NCBI RefSeq assembly: GCF_013407165.1
Contig: NZ_CP026994.1
Coordinates: 1,144,187-1,208,186 of the forward strand
Source: Nitrosopumilus oxyclinae
GTDB taxonomy: Archaea > Thermoproteota > Nitrososphaeria > Nitrososphaerales > Nitrosopumilaceae
Direction of reading: 5' to 3'
DNA length: 64,000 nt
Positions 1-8,998 of the stretch are shown here, piece by piece. The position numbers and the translations under genes were made by a program. Within the stretch, counting starts at the first letter, position 1. Each line of letters begins with the position of its first letter. Under the pieces are notes generated by a model that was not told where the DNA came from, ran no database searches, and saw nothing but the letters and a program-made list of their open reading frames with translations.

Positions 1-1525
1 CAACTGAACCAGTTGTGGTGACAGTTGAACCATCATCAGTAGTGACTCCATCTAATAGATCTGGTGATGGTGAGCCAGCTTCTAGTGTAATGGTATCAGG
101 TGTAACTGTGATGGTTGGTCCTACAGTATCTTGTACTGTGATAGTTTGGTCTGCACTGACAGAGTTGCCTGTTGCATCAGTTGCAGTCCATGTTCTAGTG
201 ATTACTTCGATGATGTTTCCAGTTCCTGGAACTGATACATCGCTAAATGTTACTGTTGGTGCTGGAAGTGCATTATCAGTTGCAGTTGCAAAGCCAGTGT
301 TGGCAGGAGTTGTGTCTGCTGGGAATTCTAATGTTACATCAGCTGGGACTGTAAGAACTGGGTCTGTGGTATCTTGTATAATGTAAGTTCTAGTAACTGG
401 TGCTGCTGCATTTCCTTGAGCATCAACTGAGTTGTAAGTGATGACGTAGGTTCCTGGTGTGCTAGTGTCAACTGAACCAGTTGTGGTGACAGTTGAACCA
501 TCATCAGTAGTGACTCCATCTAATAGATCTGGTGATGGTGAGCCAGCTTCTAGTGTAATGGTATCAGGTGTAACTGTGATGGTTGGTCCTACAGTATCTT
601 GTACTGTGATAGTTTGGTCTGCACTGACAGAGTTGCCTGTTGCATCAGTTGCAGTCCATGTTCTAGTGATTACTTCGATGATGTTTCCAGTTCCTGGAAC
701 TGATACATCGCTAAATGTTACTGTTGGTGCTGGAAGTGCATTATCAGTTGCAGTTGCAAAGCCAGTGTTGGCAGGAGTTGTGTCTGCTGGGAATTCTAAT
801 GTTACATCAGCTGGGACTGTAAGAACTGGGTCTGTGGTATCTTGTATAATGTAAGTTCTAGTAACTGGTGCTGCTGCATTTCCTTGAGCATCAACTGAGT
901 TGTAAGTGATGACGTAGGTTCCTGGTGTGCTAGTGTCAACTGAACCAGTTGTGGTGACAGTTGAACCATCATCAGTAGTGACTCCATCTAATAGATCTGG
1001 TGATGGTGAGCCAGCTTCTAGTGTAATGGTATCAGGTGTAACTGTGATGGTTGGTCCTACAGTATCTTGTACTGTGATAGTTTGGTCTGCACTGACAGAG
1101 TTGCCTGTTGCATCAGTTGCAGTCCATGTTCTAGTGATTACTTCGATGATGTTTCCAGTTCCTGGAACTGATACATCGCTAAATGTTACTGTTGGTGCTG
1201 GAAGTGCATTATCAGTTGCAGTTGCAAAGCCAGTGTTGGCAGGAGTTGTGTCTGCTGGGAATTCTAATGTTACATCAGCTGGGACTGTAAGAACTGGGTC
1301 TGTGGTATCTTGTATAATGTAAGTTCTAGTAACTGGTGCTGCTGCATTTCCTTGAGCATCAACTGAGTTGTAAGTGATGACGTAGGTTCCTGGTGTGCTA
1401 GTGTCAACTGAACCAGTTGTGGTGACAGTTGAACCATCATCAGTAGTGACTCCATCTAATAGATCTGGTGATGGTGAGCCAGCTTCTAGTGTAATGGTAT
1501 CAGGTGTAACTGTGATGGTTGGTGC
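1..1525 (-). repeat. 468-bp tandem repeats inside the giant protein gene
   Basis: The sequence from 1 repeats at 469 and 937, with a partial fourth copy from 1405 that diverges at about 1526. The copies look identical at the nucleotide level: ORFs in other frames recur with identical translations at exact 468-bp offsets. 468 is divisible by three, so each unit adds 156 residues without a frame change. The array continues beyond the left edge, so its copy number is unknown. Identity at silent positions means recent duplication or gene conversion. Confidence 0.95.
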
Positions 1526-4500
1526 TGTAGTGTCAACTACGTTGACAGTTCTAGTTACTTGGGTTGCTACATTACCTGATGGGTCAACTGCATCATAAGT
1601 TACAACATACACACCAACTGTACTATCATCGACTACATCTCCGCCAACAATAGCAACAGGGGCAGTAGCAGGATCATTGTCAGTTACAGTTGCACCAAAT
1701 TCAGTGTAAGTGTCAACTCCAACTTCAATAGTAACAGGAGTTGCTCCATTAAGGGAAATAACGGGGTTTGTGGTATCAACTACGTTGACAGTTCTGGTTT
1801 CAACAGTTGTATTTGATGATGAATCAGTTACGGTATAAGTTACAAGATATGAACCAATTGCATCAACAAATGCTGAATCATCAATAGTGATAGAACTAGT
1901 TAGAATGCCATCTTCAACATCAGTTGCTGTTGCTCCAAGCTCAGTGTAACCTGAACCTAATTCAATTGTTTGTGGGTTTGGTGGATTTAGTATGATTATT
2001 GGGACATTGCCTGAAATGACATTAACAGTTTCAGTAATAGTTGTAAAGTTGCCTTCTGCATCAGTTACTGTGTAAATTACGATGAATGAATCTACAGCAC
2101 TTGTATCAACAAGATCATCACCTACAATATTTTGAGTTGTAGTGCTAAAGTCAGCAATATTGAGTATAGTTCCAACTGTGTAAACATCATTTACCATTAG
2201 TGTAGTAGTGTAATCAACTGTGTTGCCATCAACATCAAAGGTTGGTGGGGTGGTGTCAACTACGGTAATTGTGATTGATTGTTGGTCTGGGATATTTCCT
2301 GCTGCATCTGCTGGAGCATCATAGAGTACGGTGTAAACTCCGACTGCAGATGTGTCAGGTAAATCGCCTGATACGGTTACAGATTCAGAATAAGTTGGAT
2401 CATTGTCAGTTACTGTACCGCCAAGTTCGGTGTAAGAGTTGGCAGCTTCTAGTTCTATGGTTGCATCAGAACCAGTTGGAGTGATAACTGGAATTGTTGT
2501 GTCAACTACATTAACAATTCTAGTAATTTGCAAGGGAGTGTTTCCTGATGCGTCTGCTGGTGCATCATAAGTTACAGTGTATGTACCAACTGCATCTAAG
2601 ACTGAATCTCCGCCAACAGATACAGTTTCTGAATATGTAGGATCATCATCAGTTACAGTAGCTCCAAGTTCAGTGTAAGTATCAACTCCAACTTCTAATG
2701 TAATTGGAGTTGTTCCAATTAATGAGATTACAGGTGCAGTTGTGTCCTCTACAGTTACAATTTGATTAACAATTGCTGCATTACCAGAAGGATCAGTACT
2801 AGTGTATGAAATAGTATAAACGCCAACCACAGAGGTATCAACAGCATCTCCGCCAATAGTGATAACTCCTGTATATGCAGGATCATTGTCAGTGGCAGTT
2901 GCAGTGGCAGGATCAAATGAATCGCCTAATTGTATTGTTTCAGCATATGAACTAAGTTCAATAATTGGGGCAATAGTATCAATGATGTTAACAGTTCTAA
3001 CTTTTTGAACTGCTGCATTTCCTTCTCCATCTACTACATCATAGTAAACAAAGTATGTTCCTATTGTGTCAAGATTTGCAAGTACATCAGATGCATCAAT
3101 TACAATATCAGCAGTAAGATCAATTCCAGGAAAATCAAGTGCAGTTGCACCAAGTTCTGTGTATGTAGCAAAGGGATTAGCAATTTGAATGGTTTGTGGG
3201 TTTGGCAGATTGAGGGTAATAATAGGGATATTATCATCAATAATATCCACAGTTCTAGTTACAACAGATGTATTTCCAACAGAATCAGTTGCAGTATAAG
3301 TTACAGAGTAAAAGCCTACAACTCCAATGTTAGCTAGGACATCAGATGCATCAATTACTATTGGTGAACCATCATTAGTAGTAGCTCCAAGTTCTGTATA
3401 TGTTCCTGATTCTGAAATTACTTGTGGATTTGGTGGGTTTAGTGTAATTACTGGGGGTGTTGTATCAATGAAAATTATAATAGAATCACTTGCAGTATTG
3501 CCTAAAGCATCAGTAGCTTTTGCAATGAGAGTCTTTGAACCTTCAGCTAATGTAGGAGTAGTAAATGACCAGTTGCCATCAATGTCAGCAGTAGTGCTGC
3601 CTAAAGGTGGAAGAGTAATAGAAGAAGAAAATATTTCAATTAGAGCAAAGGGTTCAGAAGTTCCCAATAGAGTGGGAGTATTATCACCAATAGAGGTTCC
3701 TGTGATCGGGGAATCAATTTCAATAAGAGCAGTAGAATCAAATAAAATATCAAATATGTTAGATTCATAATTGCCATTTGTTGCTTCATCTTCTGCAACA
3801 TTTTCAGGAATTGTTACAGAGATAGTTCCATCAGTAGTTGGTGTTACAGTAAATGTGTAAACCAGAGTTGGGACGTCAAAATCAGGAGATAATGAATTTT
3901 CATCTACAGTACCACCAACAACAATAATTTCCGCCTCAGTAAGATTATCGACTAATTCATCAAAAGTTACTGTAAATGGAATTGGTTCGATGTTGGTAGG
4001 ATCAGCTGAGGAGGAAGTAATTGTAGGAGTAGGTCGCATAGTATCAATAATAATAACTACAGATGCTGTATTGCCTGCATTGTCAGTTGCAGTGACTGTG
4101 ATAGTATGAGTTCCTTCAGGGAGTGGAACAATTGGTGTTACAGTCCAAGTTGTAGACGATGTCAAGTCCTCACCAATTTTAACACCATCAGCGAAGACTT
4201 CAACTAAATCGCCAGAATCTTTACCACCAAAGAAAGTCGGTGTATCATCATTTACTTTTTGGCCATTGAAATGAGATGTGATTGAGACTGTGATAGCAGT
4301 ATCATACAATACATCCTCTACATCATCTACACCATCCAATATGCTGCTATTTCCTGCCAAGTCTTGAGCAGCTGCAGATAGAATTGTTGCAGAGATAGTT
4401 TCTGCAGGATCACCAGTGCCAGCAGGGGTTACAGTAAAGGTGTAAATTTTAGCAGAGGAAGTAGAAAATGAACCAGCATCTATAGTTCCTCCTGATAATA

Positions 4501-6550
4501 CAATATCAGACTCTGTAAATCCAGTTACATCCTCATTAAAGGTTACAGTAAATGGAATTGGGAAAATGTTGGTAACAGGAGCAGATGTAGATGTAACTGT
4601 TGAGGTTGGGGAAGTAGAATCATATAGAATATTTGCAGTATTTGACATGGTATTCCAATTACCGGCAGCATCAACAGCTTGATTCGGAGTAAGCTTTACT
4701 GGAACTGCACCATCCTCATTTGGAACTACAGTAAATGTCCAGACAATATTATCAACAGTACTAAGAGAGCCAGGAGTGATAGTAGAGCCACCCAAAACAT
4801 TGAAACTGAATTCTGTCAAGCCAAAAACAGGTTCAGTGAAAACAGCAGTAAATGGAATTGGATTAAGATTGGTATAAGTTCCAGCTACCGTAGATATTAC
4901 AACTCCAGGTCGTATTGTATCAATTGTGATAGTAGTAGGAGAAATGGTGGATGCAACATTACCATATGAATCAGTTGCAATTGCAGTAAATAGATGGACC
5001 CCGTTTGTTAAACTAAAAGAGTTTTTAGTCCAATCTCCATTTGCATTGACAACTTTAGTTCCTATAGAAATACCATCAACAAATAATTCAACGACAGAGT
5101 GAGGTTCGGCAGTACCAAAAATGGTAGGAGTTGTATCCATAGTGGATATTCCATCCAAAGAAGGATCAATAGTTACAAATGTTACAGTATCTACAGTAAT
5201 TGAAATTCCTAGAGAACCTACGTTTCCTAATGGATCAGTTGCGGTTACAGAAATAGTGTGAAGACCTTCAGAAAGAAGATTTTCTGGAAATGACCACAAA
5301 CCGACAGTACCATCAGAAGTGGTTGTACCTACAGATAACCCATCAATAAATAATTCAATGTCTGAATTCGGATCTGAGCTTCCAGAAAATATTGGATTGT
5401 TAATTGTAATTATCTGACCATTTGTATGAGATGTGATTGTAACTGTAATGTCAGAATCCAGAATAATTTCAATAGGACCTGCAGAACTAGTATTACTTAC
5501 AGCATCAATGACTGTAGCAGTAATATTGTTTGAACCTTCTATTAGAGGAGCAGATGGGATTAATGACCAGTTGCCTACTCCATCAGAGGTTGTTGTTCCA
5601 ACAGATACTCCTTCAACAAATACTTCTACAGTAGAGTTTGCTTCTGCAGTACCAAAAATTGTTGGAAATTCTAGATTAGTAGTTGAAAGATTAAGAGAAG
5701 GATCAAAGGAAACAAAGGTTGTAGTATCGATAGTTAGTATAATAGAATCTGCAATAGGAATAAGATTGCCTGCTAAATCAAATGCTTCAGTATCAGTTGC
5801 AGTGATAGTATAGACACCATCAGGTAATGCAGGAGTTATATCAAAATTAAAAACTCCACCTGAAGAAGGTTGTACAAATGTATTGTCAACTCCAGGTCCA
5901 ACAACATTTAATGAGATCGAATGATCTGCTTGAGCTGTACCAAAAATGGTTGGAGTGTTATCACTAGTTATGTCAACATCTAAATGAGATGTGATTACCA
6001 AGGGTTCTGGACAAAATGCACATGTGATTGGAACTGTTGGATCTTTAACATAAGTAACAGTATTTGGTTGAGTTACAGTTGAAACTTCAATAAGAGAATC
6101 AGCAGAATTTCCAATAGGACCTACTTCAAAAACAATGACAGCGGTGACGTCATCACCTGCTGCAAGTACAGATTCATCTAAAGAAACAATATCACATGTA
6201 ACAATGAATCCAGTTGCAGCCGCAGGATCAGGATCAAGATAGCACACATCAGTATCAGTAGCTACTTCATCAAAGATTAATCCAGGAGGAGCTTCAAAAC
6301 GAAGTTGAACTTCTTCTGCATCGTCTGATTCTTCAGTTAGTGAAACATGTACAAATAATGCACCAAGATCACCAAAATCTACATCAGGTCCTGGAAAAAA
6401 TAAAAGATCATAGTCTACAATGAGGTCTGCACCTCCTGCAGCAAATGCAGAATTTATAGGAATTGAAAACATTCCAAAAATTAGAATTGAAAATATCAAA
6501 CTAGAAAAAATCTTTGATTTTTTAGATGAGAATTTATTTAGATTTATCAA
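1..6550 (-). CDS. Giant secreted multi-Ig-domain adhesin / S-layer-like protein (partial)
   Basis: The frame is open from a TTG codon at 6550 to the left window edge, more than 2,180 residues, so the C-terminus is missing. Residues 1-37 are a signal peptide (basic start, hydrophobic core, ending NSAFA). In order I read: a DUF11-like beta domain (about 40-155); several bacterial Ig-like domains with IFGTAEANSTVEVFVEG-type repeats; SbsA-like Ig domains with PIPFTVTFNEDV motifs; about nine DUF5011-like Ig domains (TYTELGATVTD ... GNTSVVTRTVDIID); then identical 156-residue units, each a DUF5011-like plus a HYR-like domain. The composition is rich in Thr, Val and Asp with almost no Cys. Role by inference: long cell-surface stalk, adhesin or S-layer-associated protein. 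The TTG is chosen because the signal peptide begins there and GAGGGG lies just upstream; no in-frame ATG precedes the signal sequence. Confidence 0.88.
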   Translation of the reverse strand, partial: MINLNKFSSKKSKIFSSLIFSILIFGMFSIPINSAFAAGGADLIVDYDLLFFPGPDVDFGDLGALFVHVSLTEESDDAEEVQLRFEAPPGLIFDEVATDTDVCYLDPDPAAATGFIVTCDIVSLDESVLAAGDDVTAVIVFEVGPIGNSADSLIEVSTVTQPNTVTYVKDPTVPITCAFCPEPLVITSHLDVDITSDNTPTIFGTAQADHSISLNVVGPGVDNTFVQPSSGGVFNFDITPALPDGVYTITATDTEAFDLAGNLIPIADSIILTIDTTTFVSFDPSLNLSTTNLEFPTIFGTAEANSTVEVFVEGVSVGTTTSDGVGNWSLIPSAPLIEGSNNITATVIDAVSNTSSAGPIEIILDSDITVTITSHTNGQIITINNPIFSGSSDPNSDIELFIDGLSVGTTTSDGTVGLWSFPENLLSEGLHTISVTATDPLGNVGSLGISITVDTVTFVTIDPSLDGISTMDTTPTIFGTAEPHSVVELFVDGISIGTKVVNANGDWTKNSFSLTNGVHLFTAIATDSYGNVASTISPTTITIDTIRPGVVISTVAGTYTNLNPIPFTAVFTEPVFGLTEFSFNVLGGSTITPGSLSTVDNIVWTFTVVPNEDGAVPVKLTPNQAVDAAGNWNTMSNTANILYDSTSPTSTVTSTSAPVTNIFPIPFTVTFNEDVTGFTESDIVLSGGTIDAGSFSTSSAKIYTFTVTPAGTGDPAETISATILSAAAQDLAGNSSILDGVDDVEDVLYDTAITVSITSHFNGQKVNDDTPTFFGGKDSGDLVEVFADGVKIGEDLTSSTTWTVTPIVPLPEGTHTITVTATDNAGNTASVVIIIDTMRPTPTITSSSADPTNIEPIPFTVTFDELVDNLTEAEIIVVGGTVDENSLSPDFDVPTLVYTFTVTPTTDGTISVTIPENVAEDEATNGNYESNIFDILFDSTALIEIDSPITGTSIGDNTPTLLGTSEPFALIEIFSSSITLPPLGSTTADIDGNWSFTTPTLAEGSKTLIAKATDALGNTASDSIIIFIDTTPPVITLNPPNPQVISESGTYTELGATTNDGSPIVIDASDVLANIGVVGFYSVTYTATDSVGNTSVVTRTVDIIDDNIPIITLNLPNPQTIQIANPFATYTELGATALDFPGIDLTADIVIDASDVLANLDTIGTYFVYYDVVDGEGNAAVQKVRTVNIIDTIAPIIELSSYAETIQLGDSFDPATATATDNDPAYTGVITIGGDAVDTSVVGVYTISYTSTDPSGNAAIVNQIVTVEDTTAPVISLIGTTPITLEVGVDTYTELGATVTDDDPTYSETVSVGGDSVLDAVGTYTVTYDAPADASGNTPLQITRIVNVVDTTIPVITPTGSDATIELEAANSYTELGGTVTDNDPTYSESVTVSGDLPDTSAVGVYTVLYDAPADAAGNIPDQQSITITVVDTTPPTFDVDGNTVDYTTTLMVNDVYTVGTILNIADFSTTTQNIVGDDLVDTSAVDSFIVIYTVTDAEGNFTTITETVNVISGNVPIIILNPPNPQTIELGSGYTELGATATDVEDGILTSSITIDDSAFVDAIGSYLVTYTVTDSSSNTTVETRTVNVVDTTNPVISLNGATPVTIEVGVDTYTEFGATVTDNDPATAPVAIVGGDVVDDSTVGVYVVTYDAVDPSGNVATQVTRTVNVVDTTAPTITVTPDTITLEAGSPSPDLLDGVTTDDGSTVTTTGSVDTSTPGTYVITYNSVDAQGNAAAPVTRTYIIQDTTDPVLTVPADVTLEFPADTTPANTGFATATDNALPAPTVTFSDVSVPGTGNIIEVITRTWTATDATGNSVSADQTITVQDTVGPTITVTPDTITLEAGSPSPDLLDGVTTDDGSTVTTTGSVDTSTPGTYVITYNSVDAQGNAAAPVTRTYIIQDTTDPVLTVPADVTLEFPADTTPANTGFATATDNALPAPTVTFSDVSVPGTGNIIEVITRTWTATDATGNSVSADQTITVQDTVGPTITVTPDTITLEAGSPSPDLLDGVTTDDGSTVTTTGSVDTSTPGTYVITYNSVDAQGNAAAPVTRTYIIQDTTDPVLTVPADVTLEFPADTTPANTGFATATDNALPAPTVTFSDVSVPGTGNIIEVITRTWTATDATGNSVSADQTITVQDTVGPTITVTPDTITLEAGSPSPDLLDGVTTDDGSTVTTTGSV

Positions 6551-6687
6551 TGGACCATACCCCTCACATCTGTTTTGTTTCCAAAATCATATGATACATT
6601 GTATGTAACATTAGTACACATGATTTCCATCATCCACTGCAACACATTTTTTGTGACTGGTGCATTAAAAAACCAAGACCGAACATA

Positions 6688-6700
6688 CCAAATTTGGGAA
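6688..6700. promoter_or_regulatory. CCAAATTTGGGAA motif upstream of the giant protein gene
   Basis: A 10-bp palindrome CCAAATTTGG followed by GAA lies 138 bp upstream of the TTG start of the giant gene. The same 13 bases occur at 8885-8897, 122 bp upstream of the next secreted-protein gene on the same strand. A shared operator or activator site is an inference. Confidence 0.35.
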
Positions 6701-6707
6701 AATCATG

Positions 6708-6807
6708 AATTTACGATCATTTTTTGTCTAAAAAAAATAATACAAAAAATAGAGATAAAGACGGGATGTAATTTTTAAAAAATACAGATCACATTTGATC
6801 GTAAATT
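6708..6807. repeat. 12-bp perfect inverted repeat between two surface-protein genes
   Basis: AATTTACGATCA at 6708-6719 is matched exactly by its reverse complement TGATCGTAAATT at 6796-6807, with 76 nt between. It lies between the stop of the 641-residue secreted protein and the start of the giant protein. It could be a terminator or stem, a paired protein-binding site, or chance in AT-rich DNA. Confidence 0.4.
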
Positions 6808-6837
6808 AAATGAAAAAAAGCAAAAAATCAGTTAAGA

Positions 6838-8763
6838 TTATTCTTCTTCAAAGACTCGTCCAGGATAAAATGAATTTATCATCTCTTCCAAGAGGAATTC
6901 AGCCTTCTCTGATTCTAATTTCATAGAGTTAGCAAATTCAGGATCATCAGTTCTTTTAATTGAAACATCAAAGTCATAATATGAAATATTATCTATCTCC
7001 TCAAATTCATCATCAAAACATTTTGGACATATCTCTTCAAGTAAACTTTCAGCAAGTATAATTTGATATTCTTTTTGGATTGAAAACTGGTCATGGTATC
7101 TATCATGGGTGGATGCATCAGAAGAATCACCAATAGAATATTCTTTTAGAACATGATTAATAGCCCAAATTTTTTCAGGATTAACTAATTGACGATCTGC
7201 TTTTTTAGTATCGACATAATCTTTATTCCAAATTCCATAATCAAAGGTCCAAGTATTACCATCATCGTCAACTGACTTGTTCTTTTCAACTTCAGTCAAT
7301 TGGTAGATTTTTCCTTTGTAAATGCCACTATGAATATTTGGAGGGTTTAGAGATTCCCCTACAACTTGTAGACCATGGTTAAAGTAATTCTGCCATGCGT
7401 TTCTATCATGATCCCAGATATTAGTTGCTACCATGTTAAATTCTAATGGTGCTCTAAAAGTATGGTAAACAGTAACATGATTACATTTGCTGCCAATATC
7501 ATCACAGTCTACTTCAGTGACATTTACAGTAACATTAGCTAAAACATTGTATGGATCAATAAGAGACACAGTTTCTTTACCATCAAAAGATCTATCCCAA
7601 TTAATCATTGCATTACTTTGACCAAATGTTTCACCATTACCCAAACCAAATGCGACTGCTACATGTGCAAGGTTACTTGGTCCATCGTTTTCATAAATAC
7701 GAAGATCAATGGCATTTTCTTCACCAACATAAGCTGTAATCAGAGGATAGGGGGTATAGTATAATTCGGCATCAACAGGATTTTTGTTAAATGCAAAGCC
7801 GTTACTTACGACTCGCTTATTGTTTTTGTCAATTCCTAGTGTTGGAGGGCTACAATCACCACGACAAGAACCATTTTCATCACCAGAACTAGAACTAGAA
7901 CTAGAACTAGATACAACAGTACAGGATGAACCAATATCACAAGAATTTATAACAATTCCACTAATTGCCCAATTTGAATTTGAAGTGGTAGAATAAGACA
8001 TTGCAACATCTGCACTTGTACCATTTTGATAAGAGTAAGCAGAACTCCAATCAGAATTAAATGGATTTACTCCACTGAATGTCTGTTTGTTTATCCGTAT
8101 TTGATTTTGGCCAAGTATAGTGGTTACTGGTTCTTCATCAATAGTTGTAGATACGGTGTCAATAATTATTTGTGAGCTATTGGTGGGATTTGGAACTTTA
8201 TTGACAGTTGGAATGGTTGAGGGACCACCAGTATTACTAAATTGTCCATCAATAGATACACCTTGATGTACACCAGAAAAAAATACAGCACGAGCAACTG
8301 CACTTGCACCTGGCACAGTATTTCCAATTTGATTATCTAATTTAATAATAACATTACATGTCTCATTTTCTGGAGGATTAACTAAATACCATATCTCACT
8401 TCTAGCGTTTCCTGCATTATTAGCAATAGCTGCACTAGTAAAATTTTGTGAATTTGCAGCAACACCACAACCTACCCCACCTTGAAATTGTACATAAGAT
8501 ACTGAAATATCTCCATTACTACCCTGATTATCCAAAGCAATGCTTGCTACAAGCAAACGATCTGTTTGCGTACCTATAGAAATAGGTGGAATTGTAAGTA
8601 CATCTGTTGCACCACTTGAAGCCGGAACGTAGATCCTTTTCCTTTGTTCAAATGTGATTGATGATGGATTTTCAAATAAAGCATATGCATCATAAATTGG
8701 AAAGACAAACAACGGAGTCAAAAACAATACAAGTAAAACACATCCTACTCTAAAAAAAGTCAA
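6838..8763 (-). CDS. Secreted two-part surface protein with poly-Ser linker, unknown function
   Basis: 641 residues. The TTG start (8763) is preceded by GGGGGA and begins a hydrophobic signal peptide ending near YDAYA. The N-terminal part (about 30-275) is a beta-rich region with NPPENETCNV and ISGIVINSCD; a run of Ser residues (about 280-290) links to a second part (about 320-560) with the segments VSNGFAFNKNPVDAELYYTP and NPPNIHSGIYKGKIYQL. The C-terminal 80 residues are acidic, with a CPKC motif. I do not recognise an enzymatic family; it looks like a lineage-specific exported protein. It lies 287 bp upstream of the giant surface protein on the same strand and shares an upstream motif with it, so related roles at the cell surface are plausible. 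Confidence 0.8.
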   Translation of the reverse strand: MTFFRVGCVLLVLFLTPLFVFPIYDAYALFENPSSITFEQRKRIYVPASSGATDVLTIPPISIGTQTDRLLVASIALDNQGSNGDISVSYVQFQGGVGCGVAANSQNFTSAAIANNAGNARSEIWYLVNPPENETCNVIIKLDNQIGNTVPGASAVARAVFFSGVHQGVSIDGQFSNTGGPSTIPTVNKVPNPTNSSQIIIDTVSTTIDEEPVTTILGQNQIRINKQTFSGVNPFNSDWSSAYSYQNGTSADVAMSYSTTSNSNWAISGIVINSCDIGSSCTVVSSSSSSSSSGDENGSCRGDCSPPTLGIDKNNKRVVSNGFAFNKNPVDAELYYTPYPLITAYVGEENAIDLRIYENDGPSNLAHVAVAFGLGNGETFGQSNAMINWDRSFDGKETVSLIDPYNVLANVTVNVTEVDCDDIGSKCNHVTVYHTFRAPLEFNMVATNIWDHDRNAWQNYFNHGLQVVGESLNPPNIHSGIYKGKIYQLTEVEKNKSVDDDGNTWTFDYGIWNKDYVDTKKADRQLVNPEKIWAINHVLKEYSIGDSSDASTHDRYHDQFSIQKEYQIILAESLLEEICPKCFDDEFEEIDNISYYDFDVSIKRTDDPEFANSMKLESEKAEFLLEEMINSFYPGRVFEEE

Positions 8764-8884
8764 GACTCATTCCCCCATATACAAAATTCAGTATCTGCTA
8801 GTAAACCTCGAAAGGACTTTGTAAATTTCATATTCTATTCACATATTATTGGAGAATTTTAGATAAATACTAACATGCAATGTT

Positions 8885-8897
8885 CCAAATTTGGGAA
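8885..8897. promoter_or_regulatory. CCAAATTTGGGAA motif, second copy
   Basis: Identical to 6688-6700 and in the same orientation. It lies 122 bp upstream of the TTG start of the 641-residue secreted protein and about 100 bp upstream of the reductase gene on the other strand. A regulatory role is inferred only from recurrence and position. Confidence 0.35.
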
Positions 8898-8998
8898 TAG
8901 TTATGAGAGTATGAGTGTGAGGGATTTCTCCAAAGTATAGAGGGAGAAATAGATCGATTAAAAAATCAAGTTAAATAACTGACACAGGCAAAAAATTT

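Noticed and set aside
15..1598. Plus-strand ORFs of 67-131 codons recurring every 468 bp
   Set aside because: They are antisense shadows of the minus-strand Thr/Val-rich repeat array, which has an uninterrupted frame with signal peptide and domain sequence.
6420..6778. Two plus-strand ORFs near the giant gene start
   Set aside because: One overlaps the signal peptide region antisense; the other is low-complexity and lies in the promoter region with no protein-like pattern.
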